A stretch of DNA of 42,234 nucleotides from Methylotenera sp. (GCA_030655015.1 JAURWJ010000032.1:1-42234); one strand, 5' to 3'. Positions 9,478 to 18,700 are shown, counted from the first letter of the stretch. Notes: generated by a model not told the origin, from the letters alone. Translations and numbers: made by a program.

Positions 9478-10983
9478 ATGACTAAAAAAATCGACCCCTG
9501 TACCCTAGTCCTCTTTGGCGCAAGTGGCAATTTATCCCGCATCAAGCTTATGCCAGGCTTATTTCGCTTAGATGCAGCTGGACGCTTACCTGAACACATG
9601 GTAATTCTTTCCGTTGGCCGGGGTGAAGTATCACGCGAAGCATGGCAAGCTGACGTTAAAGGTATGTTAGACGCCAAATTTAAAAACGGTTACGATCAAA
9701 AAGTGTTTGAACGCTTTATTGCACGTAACCACTACCACTCAAACCCGCCTACTGATCCTGACGCGTTCAAAAAACTACAGGCAACATTATCAGACGAAAA
9801 AGTATTCCCACAAAACCTAGCGTATTTCTTATCTGTGCGCCCAACTGATTTTGCGCCGATTGTTGCACAGCTTTCAGAGGTAGGTTTAGTTGATGAAAGC
9901 AAATACTGGCGCCGCGTATTGATTGAAAAACCATTTGGCACTGATTTGACCTCCGCTCAAGCATTGCAGGCTGAACTCACAAAATATCTAAAAGAAAGTC
10001 AAATCTACCGCATTGACCACTACTTAGGTAAATCTGCTTTACAAAATGTCATGCTTACTCGCTTTGCTAATACTATGTTTGAGCCGCTTTGGAACAACGA
10101 ACATATCGATCACGTACAAATCACTAACAACGAAACGTTAGGCGTGGGTGAGCGCACCACCTTTTACGATGCCACTGGTGCATTGCGTGACATGGTGCAA
10201 AGTCACTTATTACAAACCTTAGCTTTAGTGGCCATGGAAAAACCAAATGACTTAAGTCCTAACAGCATTCGTGCTGAAAAAATTAAGCTTTTAGAATCTA
10301 TCCGACCTATCCCAATCAACGAACTAAACAAGCATGCTTTCCGCGCGCAATATGCTGCAGGACGTGTTTGCGTCGGCGATGGCCATGGTGAAAACGTACA
10401 TGGCTATTTAGAAGAGCTAGCTAAGGATGGCGTGACGTCAAGTGTGACTGAAACTTACGCCGCCTTGAAACTATTCATTGATAACCCGCGCTGGAAAGGC
10501 GTGCCATTCTATGTGCGCACCGCTAAACGGTTGCACGAAGGTAACACTGCAATTTCTATCCGCTTCAAAAAAGCGCCGATGCAATTGGTCGAAGGTCAGC
10601 ATCAAAACTGGCTTACCTTAAATATTCAGCCACGTGAATGCATCAAAATGGAAATCGAATCGAAAATTCCAGGTTTAGATATCGCCACGCGCACTTTGAG
10701 CATCGATGCACCACAACGCCAAGCAGGCGATGAAACCATTGATTCTTACGAATCACTCATGCTCAACCTGATGGAAGGTGACCCTTCGCTTTACTTGCAC
10801 ATTAGCGAGGTTGAAGCACAATGGCGCTTAGTTGACCCAGTAGTTAAAGCGTGGATAGCTGACAAATCTCCTGTACACCAATATCCAGCGGGTAGCCGTG
10901 ACCCTGAAGCATCTAGCGTGATTTTTGAATCTGAAGATCAATTCTGGCGTTATAGCATTGAACTAGGTGGCGATAAGCACTAA
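9478..10983 (+). CDS. zwf: Glucose-6-phosphate 1-dehydrogenase
   Basis: This enzyme oxidises glucose 6-phosphate to 6-phosphogluconolactone with NAD(P)+. The Rossmann start VLFGASGNLSRIKLMP and the substrate-binding motif RIDHYLGK (residues 178-185, with the catalytic His) are intact, and the 501-residue length is typical. In RuMP methylotrophs this step belongs to the cyclic oxidation of formaldehyde-derived hexose phosphate. pgl lies divergently upstream of the neighbouring hydrolase. A weak hairpin with a T run follows the stop. Confidence 0.98.
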   Translation: MTKKIDPCTLVLFGASGNLSRIKLMPGLFRLDAAGRLPEHMVILSVGRGEVSREAWQADVKGMLDAKFKNGYDQKVFERFIARNHYHSNPPTDPDAFKKLQATLSDEKVFPQNLAYFLSVRPTDFAPIVAQLSEVGLVDESKYWRRVLIEKPFGTDLTSAQALQAELTKYLKESQIYRIDHYLGKSALQNVMLTRFANTMFEPLWNNEHIDHVQITNNETLGVGERTTFYDATGALRDMVQSHLLQTLALVAMEKPNDLSPNSIRAEKIKLLESIRPIPINELNKHAFRAQYAAGRVCVGDGHGENVHGYLEELAKDGVTSSVTETYAALKLFIDNPRWKGVPFYVRTAKRLHEGNTAISIRFKKAPMQLVEGQHQNWLTLNIQPRECIKMEIESKIPGLDIATRTLSIDAPQRQAGDETIDSYESLMLNLMEGDPSLYLHISEVEAQWRLVDPVVKAWIADKSPVHQYPAGSRDPEASSVIFESEDQFWRYSIELGGDKH

Positions 10984-11039
10984 TTAATTCGGTAATTTTG
11001 ACTTAATAATTCTTAACGCAATTAACCTATGCACTTTAT

Positions 11040-11073
11040 AATGCACAACTTAAAACCAAGGTGTGCATTTTAG
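11040..11073 (+). terminator. Probable terminator after zwf
   Basis: An 8-bp stem (AATGCACA at 11040-11047 with TGTGCATT at 11062-11069) is followed by a short T-rich run. The loop is 14 nt, so this is a modest terminator. It lies within a cluster of TGCAC/TTTTAGAGTGC words. Confidence 0.45.
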
Positions 11074-11130
11074 AGTGCATTATTCTTTTATTTTCAAAGT
11101 ACTTTTTAGAGTGCTTTTTAGAGCAAATAT

Positions 11131-11706
11131 ATGAGCATAAAATCAGACAAGTGGATACGCCGCATGGCAGAGCAACACGGCATGATAGAGCCGTTTGAAC
11201 CTAATCAGGTAAAAATGTCGCCAGATGGTCAGCGCATGGTGTCGTACGGTACATCCAGTTACGGCTACGATATTCGCTGCTCAAAAGAATTCAAGTTGTT
11301 CACAAATATTAATAGCACCATTGTTGACCCTAAAAACTTCGATCCGAATTCATTTGTTGAAGTCAATGCGGATTACTGCATCATTCCACCCAACTCATTT
11401 GCACTGGCACGCACTGTAGAATACTTCCGCATTCCACGTAATGTGTTGACTATCTGCTTAGGAAAATCAACCTACGCACGTTGCGGCATCATCGTTAATG
11501 TCACCCCATTTGAACCAGAATGGGAAGGTTATGTCACATTAGAGTTCAGCAACACCACCCCGCTACCTGCCAAAATCTATGCTAATGAAGGATGCGCGCA
11601 AGTGCTATTCTTTGAAGCTGACGATGACGATGTTTGCGAAACCAGCTACAAAGATCGCGGCGGTAAATATCAAGGGCAAGTCGGCGTGACATTGCCTAAA
11701 ATCTAG
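11131..11706 (+). CDS. dcd: dCTP deaminase
   Basis: This enzyme deaminates dCTP to dUTP, the precursor for thymidylate, which thyA (18,701-19,522) then makes from dUMP. The 191-residue protein carries the trimeric dUTPase-fold signatures [29 protein letters not shown] and the C-terminal [19 protein letters not shown] that closes over the active site. The length matches E. coli Dcd (193). It may be cotranscribed with the decarboxylase, which begins about 100 bp downstream across an inverted repeat. Confidence 0.97.
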   Translation: MSIKSDKWIRRMAEQHGMIEPFEPNQVKMSPDGQRMVSYGTSSYGYDIRCSKEFKLFTNINSTIVDPKNFDPNSFVEVNADYCIIPPNSFALARTVEYFRIPRNVLTICLGKSTYARCGIIVNVTPFEPEWEGYVTLEFSNTTPLPAKIYANEGCAQVLFFEADDDDVCETSYKDRGGKYQGQVGVTLPKI

Positions 11707-11712
11707 TCAATA

Positions 11713-11786
11713 GTTGGTAGTCATTAGTGGTTAGCCAAACCTGCTTCAACTAACCCCTAACGACCCACTAACGACCACCAACCAAC
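11713..11786. repeat. Imperfect inverted repeat between dcd and the decarboxylase
   Basis: The words GTTGGTAGTCATTAGTGG (from 11713) and their inverted counterpart within 11757-11786 (CACTAACGACCACCAAC) form a long imperfect hairpin. There is no T run, so it is not a typical terminator. It could be a repetitive element or an mRNA structure just ahead of the AGGAG ribosome site of the next gene. Confidence 0.6.
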
Positions 11787-11807
11787 AACTCTCCTTTAGG
11801 AGTAAAA

Positions 11808-14048
11808 ATGAAATTCCGCTTCCCTGTCATTATTATCGATGAAGATTTCCGTTCTGAAAACTCCTCGGGTTTAGGTATCCGCGTGCTTGCCAAAGCCATT
11901 GAAGACGAAGGTACTGAGGTACTTGGTGTCACCAGTTATGGTGATCTCACCTCATTTGCGCAACAACAAAGTCGCGCCTCAGCATTTATTCTATCCATTG
12001 ATGATAACGAATTTATTGAAGAAAAACCCGAAGCGATTGAGCAATTGCGAAAATTTGTGACTGAAATTCGTCACCGAAACGAAGAAATTCCTATTTTCCT
12101 GTATGGGGAAACGCGTACTTCACGCCACATACCAAACGATGTGTTGCGCGAGTTACATGGCTTTATTCACATGAACGAAGACACACCAGAGTTCGTAGCA
12201 CGCCTGATTATTCGTGAAGCCAGAGCCTATTTGGATAGCCTGCCACCGCCGTTTTTTAAAGCACTCACACACTATGCTGCTGATGGCTCCTACTCTTGGC
12301 ATTGTCCAGGCCACTCAGGTGGCGTGGCATTTCTGAAATCACCCGTAGGTCAAATGTTTCACCAGTTCTTTGGTGAAAATATGCTGCGTGCAGATGTGTG
12401 TAATGCGGTAGATGAGCTTGGGCAACTACTTGACCACACCGGACCTGTTGCTGCCTCTGAACGCAATGCAGCGCGTATTTACAACTGTGACCACCTGTAC
12501 TTTGTAACTAACGGCACTTCCACTTCCAACAAAATCGTGTGGAACTCAACGGTGGCGCCAGACGACGTGGTAGTCGTAGACCGTAATTGTCACAAATCTG
12601 TGTTGCACGCCATCATCATGACTGGTGCAATTCCAGTATTTTTAATGCCGACACGTAACCATTTCGGGATTATTGGGCCAATACCAAAATCAGAATTTGC
12701 TTGGGAAAACATTCAAAAGAAAATCCAACGCAACCCATTTGCGGAAGATAAAAATGCAAAGCCACGCGTGCTGACCATTACCCAATCGACCTACGATGGT
12801 GTGTTGTACAACGTAGAAGAAATCAAAGAAATGTTAGATGGCAAGATAGATACCCTGCACTTCGACGAAGCTTGGTTGCCGCATGCGACTTTCCATGATT
12901 TTTATGGTGATTACCATGCTATTGGTGCAGACCGTCCACGCTGTAAAGAAAGTATGGTGTTCTCTACACAGTCTACGCATAAACTGCTGGCAGGCTTAAG
13001 CCAAGCCTCACAAATTTTGGTACAAAACGCTGTAGATATCCAACTTGACCGCGATGTGTTCAACGAAGCTTACTTGATGCACACTTCTACCAGTCCTCAA
13101 TATTCAATTATTGCTAGTTGTGACGTGGCAGCTGCCATGATGGAAGCTCCCGGTGGTACTGCATTAGTAGAAGAATCCATTATGGAAGCGCTGGACTTCC
13201 GCCGCGCAATGCGTAAGGTAGACGAGGAATGGGGTGCAGACTGGTGGTTCAAGGTTTGGGGCCCCAATGACCTTTCAGAAGAAGGCATTGAAGAGCGTGA
13301 AGCATGGATGCTTAAAGCCAATGAAAGCTGGCACGGCTTTGGCAACCTAGCTGAAGGTTTTAATATGCTGGATCCAATTAAAGCAACCATTATCACCCCA
13401 GGCTTGGATATTCATGGTGACTTTTCTGAAGAATTTGGTATTCCAGCCGCGATTGTGACCAAATATCTGGCTGAACATGGCGTGATTGTTGAAAAAACTG
13501 GTTTGTACTCATTCTTTATTATGTTCACCATCGGCATTACCAAAGGCCGCTGGAACACGATGGTTGCCGCGTTGCAACAATTTAAAGATGATTACGACAA
13601 AAACCAGCCATTGTGGAAAGTGCTACCTGAATTTGTACAAAAACATCCACGTTATGAACGTATGGGCCTACGCGAGTTGTGCACTCAAATTCACGAAGTG
13701 TACAAAGCCAACGATGTTGCACGCCTAACCACTGAAATGTACTTGTCTGATATGGTGCCAGCGATGAAACCTACCGATGCATTTGCTAAAATGGCACATC
13801 GCAAAATAGACCGTGTAGCCATTGATGAGTTGGAAGGCCGCATTACAGCCGTATTGCTAACACCCTATCCTCCAGGCATCCCGTTACTGATTCCTGGTGA
13901 ACAATTCAATAAGATTATTGTTAACTATTTGAAGTTTGCACGTGAGTTTAATGAGCGCTTTCCAGGCTTTGAGACTGATGTGCACGGCTTAGTCAAACAA
14001 GTGGAAGACGGTAAAGCGATTTACTACGTGGACTGCGTAGAACAATAA
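11808..14048 (+). CDS. Orn/Lys/Arg decarboxylase (fold type I PLP)
   Basis: This is a PLP-dependent basic amino-acid decarboxylase of the large proteobacterial family that includes AdiA, LdcC, CadA and SpeC. The 746-residue length matches that family. Residues 1-130 form the flavodoxin/receiver-like wing domain (VIIIDEDFRSENSSGLGIRV). The PLP core contains SWHCPGHSGGVAF, LHFDEAW and the Schiff-base lysine Lys392 in STQSTHKLLAGLSQAS. A C-terminal domain with TPYPPGIPLLIPGE follows. Residues deciding between Arg, Lys and Orn cannot be judged without alignment, so no symbol is given. A strong ribosome site (CTCCTTTAGGAG) precedes the ATG. Roles in polyamine synthesis or acid resistance are both possible. 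Confidence 0.93.
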   Translation: MKFRFPVIIIDEDFRSENSSGLGIRVLAKAIEDEGTEVLGVTSYGDLTSFAQQQSRASAFILSIDDNEFIEEKPEAIEQLRKFVTEIRHRNEEIPIFLYGETRTSRHIPNDVLRELHGFIHMNEDTPEFVARLIIREARAYLDSLPPPFFKALTHYAADGSYSWHCPGHSGGVAFLKSPVGQMFHQFFGENMLRADVCNAVDELGQLLDHTGPVAASERNAARIYNCDHLYFVTNGTSTSNKIVWNSTVAPDDVVVVDRNCHKSVLHAIIMTGAIPVFLMPTRNHFGIIGPIPKSEFAWENIQKKIQRNPFAEDKNAKPRVLTITQSTYDGVLYNVEEIKEMLDGKIDTLHFDEAWLPHATFHDFYGDYHAIGADRPRCKESMVFSTQSTHKLLAGLSQASQILVQNAVDIQLDRDVFNEAYLMHTSTSPQYSIIASCDVAAAMMEAPGGTALVEESIMEALDFRRAMRKVDEEWGADWWFKVWGPNDLSEEGIEEREAWMLKANESWHGFGNLAEGFNMLDPIKATIITPGLDIHGDFSEEFGIPAAIVTKYLAEHGVIVEKTGLYSFFIMFTIGITKGRWNTMVAALQQFKDDYDKNQPLWKVLPEFVQKHPRYERMGLRELCTQIHEVYKANDVARLTTEMYLSDMVPAMKPTDAFAKMAHRKIDRVAIDELEGRITAVLLTPYPPGIPLLIPGEQFNKIIVNYLKFAREFNERFPGFETDVHGLVKQVEDGKAIYYVDCVEQ

Positions 14049-14053
14049 AAATG

Positions 14054-14536
14054 CTATTTGCGGTCGTAAATCAAATCGCTATATTCAAGACCACCTCCTG
14101 AGAGGTGGTCTTTTTTTTCAACTAATTGCCAGTGATTAAAATCCACAGCAGGAAAAAATGCATCACCCACAAACTCCGCATGCACTTTAGTCATATACAG
14201 CCTAGTCGCTAATGTTAAACCATGTTGATAGAGTTCAGCACCGCCAATTAAAAACGGCTCTGCGTCACCTTCGCATAGTGCTATTGCGGCCTCTAATGAA
14301 TTTGCAGTCAGTGCACCTTCAATTTTGTAATCTTTATTGCGCGTCACTATCACTGTGGTGCGGTTTGGTAGCAAACGTCCTAGTGATTCATAAGTTTTAC
14401 GTCCCATAATAATATGGTGACCAGTCGTTAACGCACGAAAACGTTTAAGATCTTCTGGTAAATGCCAAGGCAAAGTGTTATTCACACCGATGACATCATT
14501 ATTAGCTGTAGCAACAATAATTGATAATGAATTCAT
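14054..14536 (-). CDS. folA: Dihydrofolate reductase
   Basis: This enzyme reduces dihydrofolate to tetrahydrofolate using NADPH and recycles the folate oxidised by ThyA. The 160 residues show the classic motifs: NNDVIGVNNTLPWHLPEDLK, GHHIIMGRKTYESLGR, TVIVTR and FLIGGAELYQ. It is convergent with the decarboxylase gene, with only five bases between stop codons. Its last codons (KKDHLSGGGLE) also encode, on the other strand, the terminator hairpin of that neighbour. Confidence 0.97.
   Translation of the reverse strand: MNSLSIIVATANNDVIGVNNTLPWHLPEDLKRFRALTTGHHIIMGRKTYESLGRLLPNRTTVIVTRNKDYKIEGALTANSLEAAIALCEGDAEPFLIGGAELYQHGLTLATRLYMTKVHAEFVGDAFFPAVDFNHWQLVEKKDHLSGGGLEYSDLIYDRK
14087..14118 (+). 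terminator. Terminator of the decarboxylase gene, embedded in the folA coding end
   Basis: A perfect 11-bp stem (AAGACCACCTC at 14087-14097 with GAGGTGGTCTT at 14102-14112), a CTGA tetraloop and a T8 run make a textbook plus-strand terminator. It lies wholly inside the 3' part of folA. Confidence 0.9.
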
Positions 14537-14584
14537 AAGGCTATTATACTGTATGTTTACAAGAGAAACTCTTAGAGAAAATCT

Positions 14585-16018
14585 ATGCGTTTTCGTTACC
14601 CAAGTTCATTTTTAAAGCTATTGCTGGTTGGCTTCTCCTTTGCAATTGTGCCGCTTATATGGGTATTTGTGAATGCAAATATCGCCTTCGATAGCCTGTC
14701 AAAACAAAGTCAAATCACCATTTTCAATGCTGTAGAAGGGACTCGTGCAGGTCGCATATTACAAGAGCAGTTACATCTAATGGAGCGAAGTAGCCGCCAA
14801 TATTTTGTACTGCATGATGATGCATTATTTAACAATTACAACAAAGCCAATATTAAATTTAATGAAGCTTTAACTCAGCTAAAACAATTAGCGCCTCACG
14901 CGCCGCAAAAAACAAATCTAAATTTATTGAGCGATCAAATTTCACAATTAAATTTATCCATTAACAATGCCAAACAATCACATGCAACCGAAATAGAGTT
15001 TCTTAATTACTTTAGTCAACTCGATAAACAAATTGAAGTGATTATCGAAGAAAACAACACTACTATTGATGCAGCGTCCAAGCAACTAGCACTGAATGCA
15101 CAAGCCACACAAAGAAAATTATTCCTACAAAGCTTGGTGTTAATTCCATTAGCGCTACTCATTGCTGCAAGCATTACATATTTACTTGCTGTGCCTATAC
15201 GTCGTATGGATGCAGCAATTAAGCATCTTGGCACAGGTCAGTATGATGAGCCCATTGCCATTGATGGGCCAGGTGACTTGCGTATTTTGGGGCAGCGCCT
15301 TGACTGGTTACGTACTGAGCTTAAAGAATTAAACCAGCAGAAACAACAATTTTTAAGGCACGTTTCACACGAGCTAAAAACACCACTGACCGCCATCAGA
15401 GAAGGTACCGAGTTATTACATGACGGCATTGGCGGTTCACTTTCAACACAACAATCAGAAATCATTAGTATTTTGCGTGACAATAGCATTAGGCTACAAA
15501 AAATGATTGAGAACTTGCTCAACTACACACGCATTGAGACTACGCAGTTCAAATTAAAGTTGAGTCATCTAAACTTACCCGATACGATTAATAAAGCACT
15601 TAATATCCACGCGCTTAGCCTACAGAATAACAAACTACAGATTCAAACTGATTACCTAGTAGATGGAGTCGTTGCCGACGATGAGAAACTTGCCATTATT
15701 TTAGATAATTTAATCTCTAACGCCATCAAATTCACACCAGCTAACGGAAAAATCACAGTCTCCACACATCAAGATAAAAATAAATGGTGCATCGAAATTT
15801 CAGATAACGGCCCTGGCTTCTCTAAAATAGACCAAGATAAATTATTTGATCCGTTCTACCGTGGCGACACATTACACAAAAGTCTGATTAGCGGAAGTGG
15901 CTTAGGCTTAACCATTGCAAAAGATCTTGTAGAGGCGCATGGTGGTTACATTGCACTTCTTCCATCTTCACAAGGTGCACACTTCATCATCAACATGCCC
16001 CAATTGGAACTTAAATGA
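14585..16018 (+). CDS. glrK: GlrK/QseE-like sensor histidine kinase
   Basis: This is a membrane sensor kinase. Two helices (about residues 11-31 and 180-203) enclose a helical periplasmic domain of about 150 residues. HAMP follows, then HisKA with phospho-acceptor His262 in FLRHVSHELKTPLTAIREG, then HATPase_c with the N box DNLISNAIKF, G1 SDNGPGFS and G2 GSGLGLTIAKDL. The 477 residues match GlrK/QseE of enterobacteria. The identification rests mainly on the operon: a small lipoprotein gene and a sigma-54 response regulator follow with 4-bp ATGA overlaps, exactly the glrK-qseG-glrR plan. The gene is divergent from folA. Confidence 0.88.
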   Translation: MRFRYPSSFLKLLLVGFSFAIVPLIWVFVNANIAFDSLSKQSQITIFNAVEGTRAGRILQEQLHLMERSSRQYFVLHDDALFNNYNKANIKFNEALTQLKQLAPHAPQKTNLNLLSDQISQLNLSINNAKQSHATEIEFLNYFSQLDKQIEVIIEENNTTIDAASKQLALNAQATQRKLFLQSLVLIPLALLIAASITYLLAVPIRRMDAAIKHLGTGQYDEPIAIDGPGDLRILGQRLDWLRTELKELNQQKQQFLRHVSHELKTPLTAIREGTELLHDGIGGSLSTQQSEIISILRDNSIRLQKMIENLLNYTRIETTQFKLKLSHLNLPDTINKALNIHALSLQNNKLQIQTDYLVDGVVADDEKLAIILDNLISNAIKFTPANGKITVSTHQDKNKWCIEISDNGPGFSKIDQDKLFDPFYRGDTLHKSLISGSGLGLTIAKDLVEAHGGYIALLPSSQGAHFIINMPQLELK

Positions 16019-16605
16019 CTAAACGCAATATATATGTTTTGCTTATCTGCCTAAGCCTGTTAAATGCTTGTGCAAATAAACACATGCTCAATAGTAAAAA
16101 TGGGGTTAAACAAGATGAAACAATTAACACAACTCAACAAGACAAAATGCAGCAAGATAATGTGATTGTGCTAATTAAATTTTATGATAGTTACACCACG
16201 CTTACATTGGACGATCAAAAGAAAACATATACTGATACGAATGAAGCACTCATAGGAAATAAAAGCGATACATTCCAGCGCATCAAACTGGCGATGATGC
16301 TTTCACTCCCCTCTAGCCGCGTGCGAGATATCAATAAGGCGCAGATATTGCTGCAAAACATCTTGCAAGAAAACAACCTGAACTCAACGGAGTATGCATT
16401 AGTCAACTTACTTTACGAATACACTTTAGACAGCACTAAACAGATGCAAAAAAATCGAGACGAAGCAAAAAAACTCGAAACCGCACAAACTAAATATGAC
16501 AACTTACAACAAAAATATGACGCCCTAGAGCAAAAACTTAACGACTTAAAAAACATAGAAAAAACCATGAATGAACGTGATGTTAAACCAGCCAATAAGC
16601 CATGA
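16015..16605 (+). CDS. QseG-like outer-membrane lipoprotein
   Basis: This is a small lipoprotein of 196 residues. The signal peptide ends in a lipobox (SLLNAC), placing the acylated Cys at about residue 19. The mature part is helical and ends in a coiled coil (KLETAQTKYDNLQQKYDALE...). In enterobacteria the protein between GlrK and GlrR is QseG, which binds the kinase in the periplasm and stimulates it. Sequence similarity to QseG was not tested, so the name rests on position, size and lipoprotein nature. It overlaps both neighbours by 4 bp, which implies translational coupling. Confidence 0.75.
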   Translation: MTKRNIYVLLICLSLLNACANKHMLNSKNGVKQDETINTTQQDKMQQDNVIVLIKFYDSYTTLTLDDQKKTYTDTNEALIGNKSDTFQRIKLAMMLSLPSSRVRDINKAQILLQNILQENNLNSTEYALVNLLYEYTLDSTKQMQKNRDEAKKLETAQTKYDNLQQKYDALEQKLNDLKNIEKTMNERDVKPANKP

Positions 16606-17969
16606 GTATGCCTAAGCCCAATATACTCATCGTGGATGATGACAAGGATATTTTAAAGCTCATTAGCATGCGCCTAATCGCTGCTGGCTATCACACACAT
16701 TTAGCCAATAATGGTGCTGAAGCAATGTCTGCCATTGCATTGCAACGCCCTGACCTTGTCATTAGTGATTTGCGCATGCCTGCGATGGATGGTATGGCTT
16801 TGCTAGATGCAATCCAACGCTCTCAGCCTACCCTACCCGTCATATTACTCACTGCACATGGATCTATTCCTGATGCGGTCCGCGCAACACAGCAAGGCGC
16901 CTTTAGCTTCTTAACCAAACCTTTTGATAGCCAAGCGTTATTACAACAAGTAGCGTCCGCATTACATTTAAGTGGCTCCCATCAAGATAATGCGACTGAA
17001 CAAGATAGCGCTTGGCGTGCCGACATGCTTACCCGTAGCCCGATCATGGAAAGCCTGCTCACACAAGCCAAAATGGTTGCCAATACAGATGCCAGTGTTT
17101 TTATTCAAGGTGAAAGCGGGTCGGGTAAAGAGTTGTTAGCGCGGGCCATTCATCAGAGTAGCCAGCGTCATACAAAACCATTTATAGCAATTAATTGTGG
17201 TGCAATCCCTGAGAACCTTCTCGAATCAGAGTTATTTGGACATAGCAAAGGTGCTTTTACTGGCGCTGTAAATAATCATGTTGGTCTATTTCAAAGTGCA
17301 GAAGGAGGCACGCTATTTTTAGATGAAATTGGCGATATGCCGTTAAATCTGCAAGTAAAAGTACTACGTGCACTACAAGAGCGTGTAATACGCCCAGTTG
17401 GCAGCACTAACAATATCAATATTGATATACGTTTAATTTCAGCCACTCACCGTAACCTAACACTTGAGATGGGCGAAGGCCGCTTTCGCGAAGATTTATT
17501 TTACCGCATCAATGTAGTCAGCTTAGAGATTCCTTCTTTAGCTAATCGTCGTGAAGATATCAGCTTATTGGCTAATCATTTTTTGCATTTGTTTAATCAA
17601 AAATATAAAAAATCCTTACGCAGCTTTGCTCCAGAAGCGCTGGAAATATTAATCTCGGCACCATGGCCAGGCAATGTAAGGCAATTACAAAACATCGTAG
17701 AACAAACTGTAGTGCTAGCAACCACCCACATTATTACCGCAAACTTAGTGCAAAAAGCCTTGCAAGATACAGAGAACTCAATAATGCCCTTTGAAGTTGC
17801 TCGTCGACAATTTGAACATCATTATTTGGTCACGTTATTAAAAACAACTCAAGGCAATGTCACCCAGGCAGCCAAGCTTGCACAACGAAACCGTACTGAG
17901 TTCTATCGACTATTAGAGCGGCATCATATTCAGGCTAGTGCCTTCAAAAAATCATTAGAAGATCAATGA
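16602..17969 (+). CDS. glrR: GlrR/QseF-like sigma-54 response regulator
   Basis: This is an NtrC-family transcription activator of 455 residues. The receiver domain (about 1-120) has the acidic pocket VDDDKD and phospho-acceptor Asp56 in [10 protein letters not shown]. The AAA+ domain has Walker A GESGSGKE at 170-177 and the sigma-54 contact loop GAFTGA at 217-222. A Fis-type helix-turn-helix ends the protein ([20 protein letters not shown]). It should be phosphorylated by the kinase two genes upstream. Just downstream are two sites matching the GlrR binding consensus and a sigma-54 promoter, which suggests that the EF-hand gene is a target. Confidence 0.93.
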   Translation: MSMPKPNILIVDDDKDILKLISMRLIAAGYHTHLANNGAEAMSAIALQRPDLVISDLRMPAMDGMALLDAIQRSQPTLPVILLTAHGSIPDAVRATQQGAFSFLTKPFDSQALLQQVASALHLSGSHQDNATEQDSAWRADMLTRSPIMESLLTQAKMVANTDASVFIQGESGSGKELLARAIHQSSQRHTKPFIAINCGAIPENLLESELFGHSKGAFTGAVNNHVGLFQSAEGGTLFLDEIGDMPLNLQVKVLRALQERVIRPVGSTNNINIDIRLISATHRNLTLEMGEGRFREDLFYRINVVSLEIPSLANRREDISLLANHFLHLFNQKYKKSLRSFAPEALEILISAPWPGNVRQLQNIVEQTVVLATTHIITANLVQKALQDTENSIMPFEVARRQFEHHYLVTLLKTTQGNVTQAAKLAQRNRTEFYRLLERHHIQASAFKKSLEDQ

Positions 17970-17999
17970 AATCAAAGCATTGAGTCATATTTAATTTAG

Positions 18000-18017
18000 T
18001 GTCGCTCATTAGCAACA
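18000..18017 (+). promoter_or_regulatory. Putative GlrR upstream activating site 1
   Basis: The sequence is TGTC-N10-AACA, one base off the TGTC-N10-GACA consensus known for enterobacterial GlrR/QseF sites. It lies about 170 bp upstream of the predicted start of transcription, a usual distance for a sigma-54 enhancer. Confidence 0.6.
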
Positions 18018-18064
18018 ATATTTACTCAACAAATTCAAGGTGTTAAAGCTAAGTCCAATTTTAC

Positions 18065-18082
18065 TGTCCCATAAAAGCGACA
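18065..18082 (+). promoter_or_regulatory. Putative GlrR upstream activating site 2
   Basis: An exact TGTC-N10-GACA palindrome matches the published GlrR/QseF consensus. It lies about 105 bp upstream of the predicted sigma-54 transcription start. The spacing to site 1 is 65 bp, close to six helical turns. Confidence 0.75.
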
Positions 18083-18143
18083 ATCTCAAATCAATATTTT
18101 ACAAAAATTTCATTAACATACTGATTTAATTAAATAAATATAG

Positions 18144-18160
18144 TTGGCACACTATTCGCT
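18144..18160 (+). promoter_or_regulatory. Sigma-54 promoter of the EF-hand gene
   Basis: TTGGCAC-ACTAT-TCGCT has the invariant GG (18146-18147) and GC (18158-18159) separated by exactly 10 bp and agrees well with the consensus TGGCACR-N4-TTGCW. It lies about 50 bp before the ATG of the next gene, so transcription should start near 18171. An AGGAG ribosome site is at 18197-18201. Confidence 0.8.
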
Positions 18161-18208
18161 AATAGAGTAATGCAATAACTTTTTTATTTGCATATCAGGA
18201 GCTAATAC

Positions 18209-18589
18209 ATGAAATTCAATTCAAACGTAATCACTCACCCAATCACAAGCGGCATCGCTGCAGCATTGGTATTTTCCAGTTTAAGCATGACGGCATTTGC
18301 TGATAATAAAGCTGCGTTTAAAAATGCTGTAGGTGGCGACACCAATATCGTTGCAGAAAATAGAATTCCCGATATAAAAGTGGCAGCGTCTTCAGCAAAA
18401 CCAGCAGATGATGTTTTCAAAAAACTAGATGTGAATCAAGACGGGAAAATAACTCCCAAAGAGGCGGTTAAGGATAAAGCATTATCTAGCAACTATGATG
18501 TAGTAGATGCCAATCATGATGGCGCGATCTCTATAGATGAATACATTGCCTTTAACACATCGCTGCCAGCAGCATCTTCAACAAACTGA
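18209..18589 (+). CDS. Secreted EF-hand calcium-binding protein
   Basis: This 126-residue exported protein has a signal peptide ending SMTAFA at residue 31 and two canonical EF-hand loops: DVNQDGKITPKE (residues 74-85) and DANHDGAISIDE (100-111). Both have all Ca2+-ligating positions (D-x-N-x-D-G-x-I-x-x-x-E). It probably binds Ca2+ in the periplasm or outside the cell; methylotrophs also use lanthanides, and EF-hands can bind these, but nothing in this sequence decides the metal. A sigma-54 promoter with two GlrR-type enhancer sites precedes it. Its biological role is unknown. Confidence 0.88.
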   Translation: MKFNSNVITHPITSGIAAALVFSSLSMTAFADNKAAFKNAVGGDTNIVAENRIPDIKVAASSAKPADDVFKKLDVNQDGKITPKEAVKDKALSSNYDVVDANHDGAISIDEYIAFNTSLPAASSTN

Positions 18590-18604
18590 ATGTATGTGTT
18601 GTAA

Positions 18605-18633
18605 CTTGTAACACGCCCCCCTAGTGTTACAAG
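18605..18633. terminator. Hairpin after the EF-hand gene
   Basis: A perfect 10-bp stem (CTTGTAACAC at 18605-18614 with GTGTTACAAG at 18624-18633) has a 9-nt loop. It lies just after the EF-hand stop codon. The following CTTTG is a weak T run. Confidence 0.55.
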
Positions 18634-18640
18634 CTTTGTG

Positions 18641-18683
18641 GTTGCACTGTATATAGCGGAACATACAGTGCAACCTCATTTTT
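18641..18683. terminator. Second hairpin between the EF-hand gene and thyA
   Basis: A perfect 12-bp stem (GTTGCACTGTAT at 18641-18652 with ATACAGTGCAAC at 18663-18674) is followed by CTCATTTTTAT. It serves the convergent pair as a plus-strand terminator and perhaps a bidirectional one. Confidence 0.7.
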
Positions 18684-18700
18684 ATATTGTTCTACAACCC

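Noticed and set aside
18144-18208. A GlmY-like small RNA from the sigma-54 promoter
   Set aside because: The predicted start lies only about 38 bases before a well-placed ribosome site and the EF-hand ATG, so an mRNA is the simpler reading. Hairpins lie only after the coding region.
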